This document shows, piece by piece, positions 25,453 to 33,742 of a stretch of 34,580 nt of DNA (position 1 is its first letter; every line of letters starts with the position of its first letter). Where the stretch lies: assembly GCA_022795155.1 (NCBI GenBank), contig JAAWGF010000017.1, positions 1-34,580 of the forward strand. Direction: 5' to 3'. The notes under the pieces are model-generated. The model was not told the DNA's origin, made no database searches, and worked only from the letters and a program-made list of their open reading frames with translations. Both the position numbers and the translations under genes were made by a program. The DNA is from Bacilli bacterium. GTDB taxonomy: Bacteria; Bacillota_I; Bacilli_A; RF39; UBA660.

Positions 25453-25581
25453 ATGGCAAAAGAGTTAAGTGATTTAACAGCATATTTAAAAGAGGTTTTT
25501 AAAGATTTTCCAGTAGAAGAAGAATGGCACAAAGGACAAACCTTAAAATGTTATTTATATTGGCGCAATTATGCGGAATAA
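25453..25581 (+). CDS. Short unknown reading frame after lysS
   Basis: This is a 42-codon frame after a GGGG site. It starts MAKELSDLTAYLKEVFKDFP, and its last ten or so codons overlap the start of the ygjV fragment in another frame. The front part looks like genuine protein, so it may be the N-terminus of a gene whose rest was deleted when the neighbouring fragments were joined. I do not recognise it. Confidence 0.35.
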   Translation: MAKELSDLTAYLKEVFKDFPVEEEWHKGQTLKCYLYWRNYAE

Positions 25582-25749
25582 TAACTTTAGTATTAACCGT
25601 AATCGCTATTCAATTTAATTCTAAAGAAAAAATTGTCATATGCAATATTTGCTAATGCATTTGTCGCAATACAATATTTATTGTTAGGCGCATCTACTTG
25701 GGCTGTAATATCTATTTTAAATACAATAAGAGATATCATTTCACCTTGA
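25548..25749 (+). pseudogene. ygjV-like membrane protein fragment, frameshifted
   Basis: From ATG 25548 the frame gives MLFILAQLCGIITLVLTVIA, then IQFNSKEK. It then leaves frame near the A-run at about 25627, and the homology resumes in another frame as LSYAIFANAFVAIQYLLLGA with STWAVISILNTIRDII. This is the N-terminal part of a YgjV/Imp-type inner membrane protein. It stops at 25749, where the DHH fragment begins. Confidence 0.65.
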
Positions 25750-26506
25750 TAAATATGAGTTAAGACTTGATGATAAATTCATTATAATTGATTTATCGAA
25801 TAAAGCTTTTTTCGAAAACTTTGTTCAAGAGGATAACGTAGTTGAACTTATTGATCATCATCCCCGTTTTGAAAATTATTGGACTGATAAATTAAAAGAA
25901 AATGCTCATATCGAACAAGTAGGCGCTGTTGCGACAATTATCGCCGAAAAATATGAACAATATAATTTACTAAATAGTATGGATAAAGATATTGCCAAAT
26001 TACTAATGGCTGCAATTTTGGATAATACTTTAAATTTTACAGCTAAAGCTACTAAACAAAGGGATATAGATGCCTATAATAAATTAGAGATTTTAACAAA
26101 CTGTTTTGATTTTAGGTCTACTTATTTTGGGGAAGCTCAAAATTTTATTGAAAAAGATTTAGTAAACGCAATAGTAAATGATATGAAATTAGAAGAAACT
26201 TGTGAATATTTACCTAAAACATTAGGACAACTTACTATTTATGATATAACCACAATTTTAGATAAATTGAAAATTGTAAAAGATACAATGCATAGATATG
26301 ATGAAAATTGGTTGATAAATATTATTAGCTTAAAGGAAAATAAGAGCTATATAGTATGTTCTGATGAAGAGGTTACGGATAATTTAATAAAGATGTTCAA
26401 TATGCCGTCAACTAATAATATTGTTGTATTACAACCTAGTATTTTTCGAAAAGAAATTATTAAAACGGCCCTTGAAATGTCAAAAAATGTAAGCCATCGA
26501 AAATAA
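25739..26506 (+). pseudogene. DHH phosphoesterase, 5'-truncated
   Basis: The open frame reads FHLDKYELRLDDKFIIIDLS and then VVELIDHHPRFENYW, where DHH is the diagnostic motif, and continues about 200 residues to 26506. The N-terminal block with the DxD metal motif is missing, because the sequence runs straight into the ygjV fragment upstream. The first possible ATG (25979) lies after the DHH motif, so any product from it would be inactive. The parent family includes manganese-dependent inorganic pyrophosphatases and related enzymes. It is a different subfamily from the intact nrnA 1.2 kb downstream. Confidence 0.75.
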
Positions 26507-26540
26507 TTTAAATAGGGAATAATAGAAAAGAGGAAAAATA

Positions 26541-27719
26541 ATGAAAATTTTATCAGTAAATGCTGGTAGTTCGTCTTTAAAATTTCAAGCCTATGAAATG
26601 CCTGAAGAAACGGCTTTAATTTCGGGAGTTATTGAAAGAATAGGGATTTGTAATAGTTTTTATACAATTAAAATAAATGGTGAAAAAATAAAAAAGGAAA
26701 TCGAAATAAAAGATCATCGTGAAGCTTTTGAAATTGTCGTTAATGAATTATTAGAAAATAAAATTGTTTCATCATTAGATGAGATAAAAGGTATTGGTAA
26801 TCGTGTTGTTCAAGGTGGGGCATATTTCGATAAAACAGTTATTGTTGATGATAGTGTTATTGCTAAAATTGATGAGTTATCAAGCCTAGCGCCATTACAT
26901 AATCCAGCAGCTATTACGGGAATCAAGGCTGCCAAAGATGTAATTCCGAATGCTATTCAAACGGTTGTTTTTGATACCGCTTTTCATCAGACAATTAGTG
27001 AAGAAAATTTCTTATATGCCTTACCTTATGAATGGTATACGAAATATAAGGTTAGACGCTATGGTGCACATGGTACTAGTCACAAATATTTGTCGATAAG
27101 AATGAGCGAAATTTTAAATCGTACTGATTTAAAACTTATTACTTGTCATATTGGTAATGGTTCTAGTATAAGTGCTATAGAAAATGGTGTATGCAAAAAT
27201 ACTTCAATGGGACTTACCCCAAATGCTGGATTAATTATGGGTACACGCTGTGGTGATATAGATGCAACAATTATACCTTATATGATGGAAAAAACAGGTA
27301 TGACTCCTAAAGAAATAGATAATGCTATGAATAAACAAAGTGGGCTACTTGGCATTAGTGGTGCTTTTAGTGATTATCGAGATATCGATGATGGCATCGT
27401 TAATGGTAATGAAAAATGTATTTTAGCTGAAAAAATGTTAGTTAATCGTATTGTTGATTATATTGCTAAATATTATGTCGAATTAAACGGTTGTGATGCT
27501 ATCATCTTTACTGCTGGTTTAGGTGAAAATGCTGATCGTGTTCGAAAAGATGTTTTAAATAAATTAAAAATATTAGGTATTAGAGTAGATGATGCTAGAA
27601 ATAACATTAGAGGCGTTGAGGCTTTAATAACTGCTGATGATTCTAGTATTCCTTGTTATGTTATCCCAACTGATGAAGAAGTAATGATAGCGCGTGATAC
27701 ATATAATCTAGTTAAATAG
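26541..27719 (+). CDS. ackA: Acetate kinase
   Basis: AckA makes ATP from ADP and acetyl phosphate at the end of acetate fermentation. The ASKHA-fold protein shows the N-terminal MKILSVNAGSSSLKFQAY, TVVFDTAFHQT with the catalytic Asp, RRYGAHGTSHKYLS, CHIGNGSSISAIENG and FTAGLGENADRVR. At 392 residues it is full length. No pta gene is in the window. The nrnA gene starts 13 bases later, so they form an operon. GAGG lies before the ATG. Confidence 0.97.
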   Translation: MKILSVNAGSSSLKFQAYEMPEETALISGVIERIGICNSFYTIKINGEKIKKEIEIKDHREAFEIVVNELLENKIVSSLDEIKGIGNRVVQGGAYFDKTVIVDDSVIAKIDELSSLAPLHNPAAITGIKAAKDVIPNAIQTVVFDTAFHQTISEENFLYALPYEWYTKYKVRRYGAHGTSHKYLSIRMSEILNRTDLKLITCHIGNGSSISAIENGVCKNTSMGLTPNAGLIMGTRCGDIDATIIPYMMEKTGMTPKEIDNAMNKQSGLLGISGAFSDYRDIDDGIVNGNEKCILAEKMLVNRIVDYIAKYYVELNGCDAIIFTAGLGENADRVRKDVLNKLKILGIRVDDARNNIRGVEALITADDSSIPCYVIPTDEEVMIARDTYNLVK

Positions 27720-27732
27720 AAAGTGTGAGAGT

Positions 27733-28695
27733 ATGTATAGTATATATAAAAAAATCTACAAAAAAATTAGGAAATATGATATGATTGTCATTGCTCGTCA
27801 TATTGGGCCAGATCCAGATGCTTTGGCTAGTGAACTTGCTTTAAAAGAAATTATTTTAGAGACATTTCCAAATAAAAAAGTTTATGCAGTTGGCTGTCCA
27901 ACAGCTAAATTTCGCTATTTAGGCACACTTGATAAAATTGATGATACGGAAATTACTGAGGCTTTATTAATTGTTACTGATACGCCCGATAGAAGAAGAG
28001 TTGATAATGTTGATTTCTCTTTATTTAAAGAAAGTATAAAGATTGATCATCATCCTTTTATTGAAAAATTTTGTGATTTAGAGTACATTGATGAAACTGC
28101 TAGTAGTGCTTCACAAATGATTATGGAAATTGTTTATCATACGAAGTTAAAAATGACAAAGAGTGCTGCTGAAAAGTTATATATTGGTCTTACAGCCGAT
28201 ACAGGTAGATTTTTATTTAATTATACTACTTCTAGAACTTTCGATTTAGTATCAAAATTAATTAAGGAAACAAAAATAGATTTTACAAATCTTTATACTA
28301 ATTTATATATTAGACCTTTAAAAGAAATAAAATTTTTAAGTTATATATATTCAAATATTAATGTTACAGAGAATGGCTTTGGGTATTTAAAGATAACTGA
28401 TGATATTTTAACTGAATATAATGTTGATCCAGCAACAGCTGGTAATATGGTCAATGAATTAAATTATATTAATGAAATTATTGCTTGGGGGTTATTCTCT
28501 GTTGATAAAGTTAATAATAATATTAGAGGCACATTACGATCACGTGGCCCGATTGTTAATGAGATTGCTACTAATTATGGTGGTGGTGGGCATACAATGG
28601 CTAGTGGTGTTAAATTAGAAAATTTTGAGATGGTTGATAATTTAATTAATGATTTAGATTTGATTTGTAAAAATTATAAAGAGGAAAACGAATAA
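27733..28695 (+). CDS. nrnA: DHH/DHHA1 phosphoesterase, NrnA-type
   Basis: NrnA-type enzymes degrade short oligoribonucleotides and 3'-phosphoadenosine 5'-phosphate (pAp). The DHH domain has HIGPDPDALASELAL for metal binding, TDTPDRRRVD and KIDHHP. The DHHA1 domain ends in the substrate-binding GGGGHTMASG. At 320 residues the length is normal. It is co-transcribed with ackA and ends before a strong terminator. A pAp phosphatase matters for sulfur metabolism, and the PAPS-reductase-fold gene at 32 kb may be a functional link, though this is only a speculation. Confidence 0.92.
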   Translation: MYSIYKKIYKKIRKYDMIVIARHIGPDPDALASELALKEIILETFPNKKVYAVGCPTAKFRYLGTLDKIDDTEITEALLIVTDTPDRRRVDNVDFSLFKESIKIDHHPFIEKFCDLEYIDETASSASQMIMEIVYHTKLKMTKSAAEKLYIGLTADTGRFLFNYTTSRTFDLVSKLIKETKIDFTNLYTNLYIRPLKEIKFLSYIYSNINVTENGFGYLKITDDILTEYNVDPATAGNMVNELNYINEIIAWGLFSVDKVNNNIRGTLRSRGPIVNEIATNYGGGGHTMASGVKLENFEMVDNLINDLDLICKNYKEENE

Positions 28696-28726
28696 ATTTT
28701 TATTGTAAAAAGACTTTTTAAATGTT

Positions 28727-28760
28727 AAAATGATTATATAAGATATATAATCATTTTTTT
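28727..28760 (+). terminator. Terminator of ackA-nrnA
   Basis: AAAATGATTATAT (28727-28739) pairs with ATATAATCATTTT (28745-28757), followed by more T residues. The ribosome binding site of the next gene begins directly after. A promoter-like TTGTAA (28703) with TAAAAT (28726) at 17-base spacing overlaps it. Confidence 0.75.
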
Positions 28761-28775
28761 AAGGAGTGATATAAA

Positions 28776-29630
28776 GTGTTTAAAGGGAATAAAAAGGGAA
28801 AATTAAATAATAGAGGTTTTGCTATAACAAGCATAATTTATTCAATGCTGTTACTTTTTATTGTTTTAATGACACTTGTTATATTAACATTAAGTAGAAA
28901 AAAAACTATGCTTGATAAATCTAAAAATGAAACAATCGATTTTTTAACTGATATTTCTAGACAATATGACTATCCTGAAGTTAATTTGTCGATATCATCA
29001 ATGGGTCAGCTTTATTTACCCAAAATTAATGATAATAATTTTACTATATCAGGCATAGAAATTAGTTATAGTTTAGATTTGCCTGGGGATAATTATACTT
29101 TTGATTGGGTTTTTGGTGGTGGATCTGGGTCTTTACAATTTTGTAATCTTAATAACGTTTGTACAAAGATTGTTGGTGGAAAATTGTTATCTCCGACTAG
29201 TGGGACGGTTACTACGACGGAACCTGGGCGTCTTAGTTTAGGTTTTGAAGGTGTATCTATTTCTATAAATAATTTGTTACTAGATGGTAAGAAGGTTAAA
29301 ATTAATAGTGATTTAGCAGTTAATGCACCAAATTTCAATATTAAAAGTGGTTGTACTAATAATTCTGGATCATTTACGTGTGCTAATAATCATGATAGTG
29401 GTGCTACAATATCTGGAGATGTCTATATTTTTGCTCCTAATAATGGCAGTTTTACACAACAATATAATATTGATGGTGCGAGTGAGTGGGTAAATGGTAC
29501 AAATTCGGCAAACGGTTATTATATAAAAATTAGTGGAAGTGGAAAGCATGTAATAAAGGCTCGTACATATTGGTCTAATAATGATTTCTATTCTAAAGAA
29601 ACTGACGATATAATTTTTACAATACAATAG
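28776..29630 (+). CDS. Exported pilin-like (prepilin N-terminus) protein
   Basis: This is a 284-residue protein with a GTG start chosen by AAGGAGTG nine bases upstream. A short basic leader is followed by NNRGFAITSIIYSMLLLF and a hydrophobic helix, the layout of a type IV prepilin, with cleavage expected after the Gly of RGF. The usual Glu at position 5 of the mature chain is missing. The rest (about 60-284) is a secreted, Ser/Thr/Asn/Gly-rich beta domain with two cysteine pairs (FCNLNNVC and SGCTNNSGSFTC). No pilus-assembly genes lie nearby. It is a single-gene unit with its own terminator. Surface display is likely and the function is unknown. Confidence 0.7.
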   Translation: MFKGNKKGKLNNRGFAITSIIYSMLLLFIVLMTLVILTLSRKKTMLDKSKNETIDFLTDISRQYDYPEVNLSISSMGQLYLPKINDNNFTISGIEISYSLDLPGDNYTFDWVFGGGSGSLQFCNLNNVCTKIVGGKLLSPTSGTVTTTEPGRLSLGFEGVSISINNLLLDGKKVKINSDLAVNAPNFNIKSGCTNNSGSFTCANNHDSGATISGDVYIFAPNNGSFTQQYNIDGASEWVNGTNSANGYYIKISGSGKHVIKARTYWSNNDFYSKETDDIIFTIQ

Positions 29631-29636
29631 TAATTT

Positions 29637-29685
29637 AAGAAGTGGTGAAACGATAAAAATATAAATCGTCCTACTTCTTTTTTTA
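29637..29685 (+). terminator. Terminator of the pilin-like gene
   Basis: AAGAAGT (29637-29643), continued by GG and GAAACGAT, pairs with ATCGT, CC and ACTTCTT (29673-29679). A long T-run follows. Confidence 0.8.
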
Positions 29686-29688
29686 TTT

Positions 29689-29705
29689 TTCGACATAGTT
29701 CGACA
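29689..29705 (+). promoter_or_regulatory. Tandem 0A boxes upstream of spo0A
   Basis: Two exact copies of TTCGACA, the reverse complement of the Spo0A core box TGTCGAA, lie at 29689-29695 and 29699-29705. They are exactly 10 bp apart, on the same face of the helix. The probable -10 is TATAAT at 29750-29755, with AGAATT at 29727-29732 as the -35. Autoregulation of spo0A is expected. Confidence 0.75.
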
Positions 29706-29788
29706 AAATTAGAAAATTTTTGCTATAGAATTAGATATATATTATATAGTATAATAGAAAAGTCAAAATAATAGATAGGGGAATAAAA

Positions 29789-30559
29789 ATGGAAAAAATC
29801 AAAGTTTTAATGATTGATGACAACGTTAATTTAGTTAATATGGTTAAGGAGTATTTTAGCAGCCATTGTATAATAGATATAGTATTAGAAGCGTATGATG
29901 GTGAAGAAGGGATTAATACAATTCAAAATAATTTAGATAAATTTGATGTAATTGTTTTAGACTTAATTATGCCTAAACGAGATGGTATGTATGTATTAGA
30001 TGAAATGCATCAAAGAGGAATTGATAAAAATGTAATTGTAGCCACAAGTTATAATGCTCCAGATATTATTAGAGATATATCGGAAATGGGTGTAAATTAT
30101 TTTATTTTAAAACCTTTTGAATTATCGGATTTAGAAAAAAGGATTTTAGATACAATGAAGTCAAAACAACAAGGCTCAAGAAATATTGATTTTTATCACA
30201 ATAATTTACAAATTTCAATCACTAAAATATTGCACGAGTTAGGTATACCTTCACATATAAAAGGCTATCAATATATAAGAGAGGCTGTTGGAATTATTTT
30301 TGAGCATCCTGAGACGATTGGTGGGATTACTAAGGAGTTATATCCTGAATTAGCTTTTAAATTTGATACAACAGTATCTAGAGTAGAGAGGGCAATCCGC
30401 CATGCGATAGAGGTTAGTTGGAGTCGTGGTAATTTAAGTTTAATGGAAGAAATCTTTGGATATAGTGTTGATATTGATAAGGCAAAGCCAACCAATTCAG
30501 AGTTTATTGTTACTATTGCAGATAAATTAAGATTAGAATTTCATAAAACGCAATGCTAA
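29789..30559 (+). CDS. spo0A: Sporulation master regulator Spo0A
   Basis: Spo0A is the phosphorelay response regulator that starts sporulation and other stationary-phase programmes. The receiver domain has Asp10-Asp11 (MIDDN), phospho-acceptor Asp58 (VIVLDLIMP), Thr86 in VATSYN and Lys108 in LKPF. The C-terminal Spo0A DNA-binding domain is well kept: [28 protein letters not shown] and the recognition region [19 protein letters not shown]. The length of 256 residues is close to the Bacillus protein. GGGG precedes the ATG. Tandem 0A boxes sit upstream. An intact spo0A argues for a spore-former or a recent descendant of one. Confidence 0.95.
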   Translation: MEKIKVLMIDDNVNLVNMVKEYFSSHCIIDIVLEAYDGEEGINTIQNNLDKFDVIVLDLIMPKRDGMYVLDEMHQRGIDKNVIVATSYNAPDIIRDISEMGVNYFILKPFELSDLEKRILDTMKSKQQGSRNIDFYHNNLQISITKILHELGIPSHIKGYQYIREAVGIIFEHPETIGGITKELYPELAFKFDTTVSRVERAIRHAIEVSWSRGNLSLMEEIFGYSVDIDKAKPTNSEFIVTIADKLRLEFHKTQC

Positions 30560-30572
30560 ATAAGGAGACAAT

Positions 30573-31934
30573 ATGGCTAAAAAAACTAGTAAAACAACAA
30601 AAAGTTTAATAGTTTTATGTTTTGTGCTTTTAGTTTCAATAATTGGTTTTAATGTATATCAAAAATTAGTAAATACACCTAAGAAGATTTTTATTGACGC
30701 AATTAATAGTTTAACGACTGATTATAAATATTTTAATAATATTGAAAATATAAATTACAATTTTCCTAATAATGATTTTACTTATAATGGAAAAATTGAT
30801 ATTAATTTTATTTCACCTTTAATTGATTCTTTAAAATTGGAACAAGATTATAAGAATATAGTAGATATGTTTAATATTTTAAATGAAGTTAAAATTAACT
30901 ATAAACTACAAAAAAGTAATCAAGAAATATTATTAGAACTAAATGGAAGGATTAGAGACAATACTTTAGATTTATTATATTATATGGATGGAATTGATCA
31001 TTATATTAAGCTAATGGATTATAGTGATAACTATATAAAAATTAGTAAAATGATTGAGAATATCAAAGGTAATTTTATTTATATTGAAGATAATGATTAT
31101 TTATTTGATTTTATTAAGAATAGTTTTATAAATAATTTAGCTAATGAATATTTCAAAACAGTTAAGGATGAGATTGTTATAAATAATGAAAAAATTAGCG
31201 TTAGTAAAAATATATTAACGTTAGATCGAAAAAATATAACAACAATTTTAAATAAGGTAATATCTGATTTGAAAAATGATGATAAGGCATTTAATATATT
31301 ACTAGAAATATTTCCTGATTTTGAAAATTTTGATATTACAATAGAAGATAATATTGAAGATGATATTGTAATCTATTTTAATACTTATACGGATAATAAT
31401 AAATTAATTAAATATGATTTAGAGATTAACAATATATCTAAATTTATGGAATTGCCTATAGACAATATTGTAATTTCATTCTTTAAAAATAGTAATATTA
31501 TTGAGATAATGATTGATAATAAAAAAACGGCTAGTATAAAATTTTATGATGAAGAGGAAGGCTATCGTATGGAAGTATATCTTAATGATAGCAAAATATT
31601 AACTCTTTTCGTTAGCGATAAGAGTACGAATAAACAGGTCGAAATAAATTCAGGATTTTTAACGGGAAATAGTTTTAATTTGTTGTTATCAGAAATTTTA
31701 GATGAAAATATTTTAGAGGATTATGATAAATTAGAGGATAAATTGTTATTTAATTTTAATTTTCTAGGGTTTAATATGTTAGAATTTGAATTAAAAAGTA
31801 CTTCTAATATTTATGATGAATCTAATATTGATATTTCTATTCCAACTTCACAAGATTTAGATAATTTTAATGAATTTGATTTTCAAAAATTAAAAAATAT
31901 TATTTTAGATTTTATCGATATTAAGGAAAGTTAA
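30573..31934 (+). CDS. Membrane-anchored unknown protein
   Basis: This is a 453-residue protein with one N-terminal membrane helix (about residues 12-30, SLIVLCFVLLVSIIGFNVY) after a Lys/Thr-rich start. It is probably a signal anchor that leaves the large remainder outside. The outer part is very rich in Asn, Ile, Asp and Lys, with repeated strand-like segments and no cysteines. The layout (helix, short helical linker, then long beta sheets) resembles other extracytoplasmic lipoprotein-like or DUF-type proteins of Firmicutes. I cannot name the family. It starts 13 bases after spo0A, with AAGGAG before the ATG, so it shares spo0A's transcript. A role in sporulation or envelope change is only a guess from that. 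Confidence 0.75.
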   Translation: MAKKTSKTTKSLIVLCFVLLVSIIGFNVYQKLVNTPKKIFIDAINSLTTDYKYFNNIENINYNFPNNDFTYNGKIDINFISPLIDSLKLEQDYKNIVDMFNILNEVKINYKLQKSNQEILLELNGRIRDNTLDLLYYMDGIDHYIKLMDYSDNYIKISKMIENIKGNFIYIEDNDYLFDFIKNSFINNLANEYFKTVKDEIVINNEKISVSKNILTLDRKNITTILNKVISDLKNDDKAFNILLEIFPDFENFDITIEDNIEDDIVIYFNTYTDNNKLIKYDLEINNISKFMELPIDNIVISFFKNSNIIEIMIDNKKTASIKFYDEEEGYRMEVYLNDSKILTLFVSDKSTNKQVEINSGFLTGNSFNLLLSEILDENILEDYDKLEDKLLFNFNFLGFNMLEFELKSTSNIYDESNIDISIPTSQDLDNFNEFDFQKLKNIILDFIDIKES

Positions 31935-31955
31935 TATAATGACTTTCTTTTTTTA
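31923..31955 (+). terminator. Terminator of spo0A operon
   Basis: AAGGAAAGT (31923-31931) pairs with ACTTTCTTT (31942-31950), nine pairs with one wobble, and the T-run continues to 31954. It overlaps the stop codon. Confidence 0.75.
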
Positions 31956-31978
31956 TTTAAATAATTTATTGAAAGTGC

Positions 31979-32011
31979 TATAATAAAATTAATTGGAAAT
32001 ATTTTCCAATT
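31979..32011 (+). promoter_or_regulatory. Promoter with perfect palindromic operator
   Basis: The -10 TATAAT is at 31979-31984, with TTTAAA 17 bases upstream (31956-31961). A perfect 9-bp inverted repeat, AATTGGAAA (31991-31999) and TTTCCAATT (32003-32011) with a TAT centre, lies on the expected transcription start. This is where a repressor would block the ibrAB-like operon. Confidence 0.65.
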
Positions 32012-32025
32012 TTGGAGTGTGTAGT

Positions 32026-33339
32026 ATGCCTAAGATATATAGTGATAAGGATGTTTTAACAGCAGCATTTGAAAGATTAGAATATGTTTTTGCAAATTTT
32101 GATAATTACTATTTTTCGATAAGCGGCGGTAAAGATAGCAGTGTGATGTTACAACTAGCAGCAAAGAAAGCCCGCGAATTAAATAAGAAATTTAGTGTTT
32201 TATATGTTGATTTTGAGGCTCAATATAAAGCAACAATTGATCATATATATGAGCTTATTGATGAGGTTAGTGACTGTCTTAATGATTGGTATTGGATTGC
32301 GCTTCCACTTTCATTAAGGAATGCTGTTTCGGTAATTCAATCAAAGTGGATTTGTTGGGATAAAACTGATAAGAAAAAATGGGTTAGAGCTATGCCGCAC
32401 AACAAATATATTATAAATGAACAAAATTATCCAAAGGAATGGACTTGGTTTTATAAAGGCATGGAGTTTGAACAATTTATCATTTATTTTGCAGAATGGT
32501 TTAATCAAAAAAATGGTGGTAATTCGGCTTGTGGCGTGGCAATAAGGACAGATGAGAGTTTAAATCGCTTTAGAACAATTACCAATCGTTCAAAGGAGAC
32601 ATTTAAGGGAAATAAGTGGACAACAAGAGTTAAGTATAGTACACATAATACTAATACTTATACTTTTTTCCCTATCTATGATTTTAGTACAGCTGATATA
32701 TGGGGAGTTGTCGCTAAATATAATTTAAAGTATAATGAAATTTATGAGCAAATGTATAAAAATGGGGTTCCAATTTATGAACAACGACTTTGCCAACCTT
32801 ATGGTGATGATCAGAGAAAAGGCTTAAATCAATTCAAAAGTTTAGAGTATGATACATGGGAAAAGGTTTTAAATAGAGTTCATGGCGTTAATTTTGGTAG
32901 CATTTATTGCCGAACCAGCTTATTAGGTATGCTTAAAACAGAAAAACCAAGTGGCATGACTTGGCAACAGTATGCAGTTTTCCTTTTGGAAAGTTTAGGA
33001 CTTTATGCTCCTGAATTACGTGATCATTATCATCATAAGATTTCTAATTTTTTAAAGTGGTATTCTATTCGTAAGGGGATAGAAGTCTCTGATATTAAGG
33101 ATGAGGAGGATAAAAAATTGGAGAATGCAAAAAAAGTGGCAAGTTGGCGTCGCATTGCTAGAGCTATTGAACACAATGATTTTTGGATGAAAAGGCTCAG
33201 CTTTAGTCAAACAAAGTCCGATGTTAAAAAATTATATCAATTGCGCGAAAAATATCGAAATTTGTTGGCCGAAAACAATAATGATAAAGATTTAGATGAA
33301 ATTTCTAGAAAAATTAGTAGGGGTGATATTGATGTATAG
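32026..33339 (+). CDS. PAPS-reductase-fold protein with DUF3440 (IbrA-like)
   Basis: This 437-residue protein starts at ATG 32026, with GGAGTG nine bases upstream. An earlier in-frame ATG at 31993 falls inside the operator and is unlikely. The N-terminal PP-loop ATP pyrophosphatase domain has FSISGGKDSSVML at about 30-42, as in PAPS reductase, sulfurtransferase and DndC-type enzymes. Later blocks fit DUF3440: CGVAIRTDESLNR, FPIYDFSTADIWG, QRLCQPYGDDQRKGLNQF and YCRTSLLGM, with scattered cysteines. IbrA proteins are encoded next to ParB-like IbrB on mobile islands of Enterobacteria, and the same pair stands here. The chemistry is unknown; adenylation or sulfur transfer to a nucleic acid is a reasonable inference from the fold. 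Confidence 0.9.
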   Translation: MPKIYSDKDVLTAAFERLEYVFANFDNYYFSISGGKDSSVMLQLAAKKARELNKKFSVLYVDFEAQYKATIDHIYELIDEVSDCLNDWYWIALPLSLRNAVSVIQSKWICWDKTDKKKWVRAMPHNKYIINEQNYPKEWTWFYKGMEFEQFIIYFAEWFNQKNGGNSACGVAIRTDESLNRFRTITNRSKETFKGNKWTTRVKYSTHNTNTYTFFPIYDFSTADIWGVVAKYNLKYNEIYEQMYKNGVPIYEQRLCQPYGDDQRKGLNQFKSLEYDTWEKVLNRVHGVNFGSIYCRTSLLGMLKTEKPSGMTWQQYAVFLLESLGLYAPELRDHYHHKISNFLKWYSIRKGIEVSDIKDEEDKKLENAKKVASWRRIARAIEHNDFWMKRLSFSQTKSDVKKLYQLREKYRNLLAENNNDKDLDEISRKISRGDIDV

Positions 33340-33742
33340 TGTTAAAGTTTATATGGGAAATTATGATAAAGGCGAGTTTTATTCAATAATGGGCAAGTTT
33401 TTTGCCGAACGTATATATAAAAGAGTAATGCCTTATTTAATTAATGATAAGGAAAAAATTTGGTATTTATTTTTTTTAGATGATAAATTAGCTGGTTTTT
33501 GTGGTGTCAGTATTTGTGATGAGTATACTAATTTTACTGATATTTATGCCGTTGATAAATATCAAAAAACGGGTATATTAGATTTTATGTGTAATCGTTT
33601 ATTTAAATTATATTGTATGGAGAATATTAGAGTTTTAACGGATGATTCAAAAGAAATGGAAATTTGGATGGATTTAGGTTTTAAAAATATTGGAGAAAAG
33701 GGTAGATATCATAACTTATTATGGGTGAAAAATAATGAGTAA
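33332..33742 (+). CDS. GNAT-like acetyltransferase protein
   Basis: This is a 136-residue protein starting at ATG 33332, where GGGGTGAT lies just upstream and inside the end of the previous gene (8-base overlap). The strand pattern KIWYLFFLDDKLAGFCGVSI, then FTDIYAVDKYQKTGILDFMC and the closing WMDLGFKNIGEKGRYHNLLW, resembles a GNAT fold, but the Q/RxxGxG/A acetyl-CoA loop reads KYQKTGILDF and is degenerate. It is translationally coupled to both neighbours and therefore part of the same system. Confidence 0.7.
   Translation: MYSVKVYMGNYDKGEFYSIMGKFFAERIYKRVMPYLINDKEKIWYLFFLDDKLAGFCGVSICDEYTNFTDIYAVDKYQKTGILDFMCNRLFKLYCMENIRVLTDDSKEMEIWMDLGFKNIGEKGRYHNLLWVKNNE

Noticed and set aside
31993-32025. 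Upstream ATG as start of the IbrA-like gene
   Set aside because: It lies inside the palindromic operator, near the expected transcription start, and has no ribosome binding site; ATG 32026 has one.
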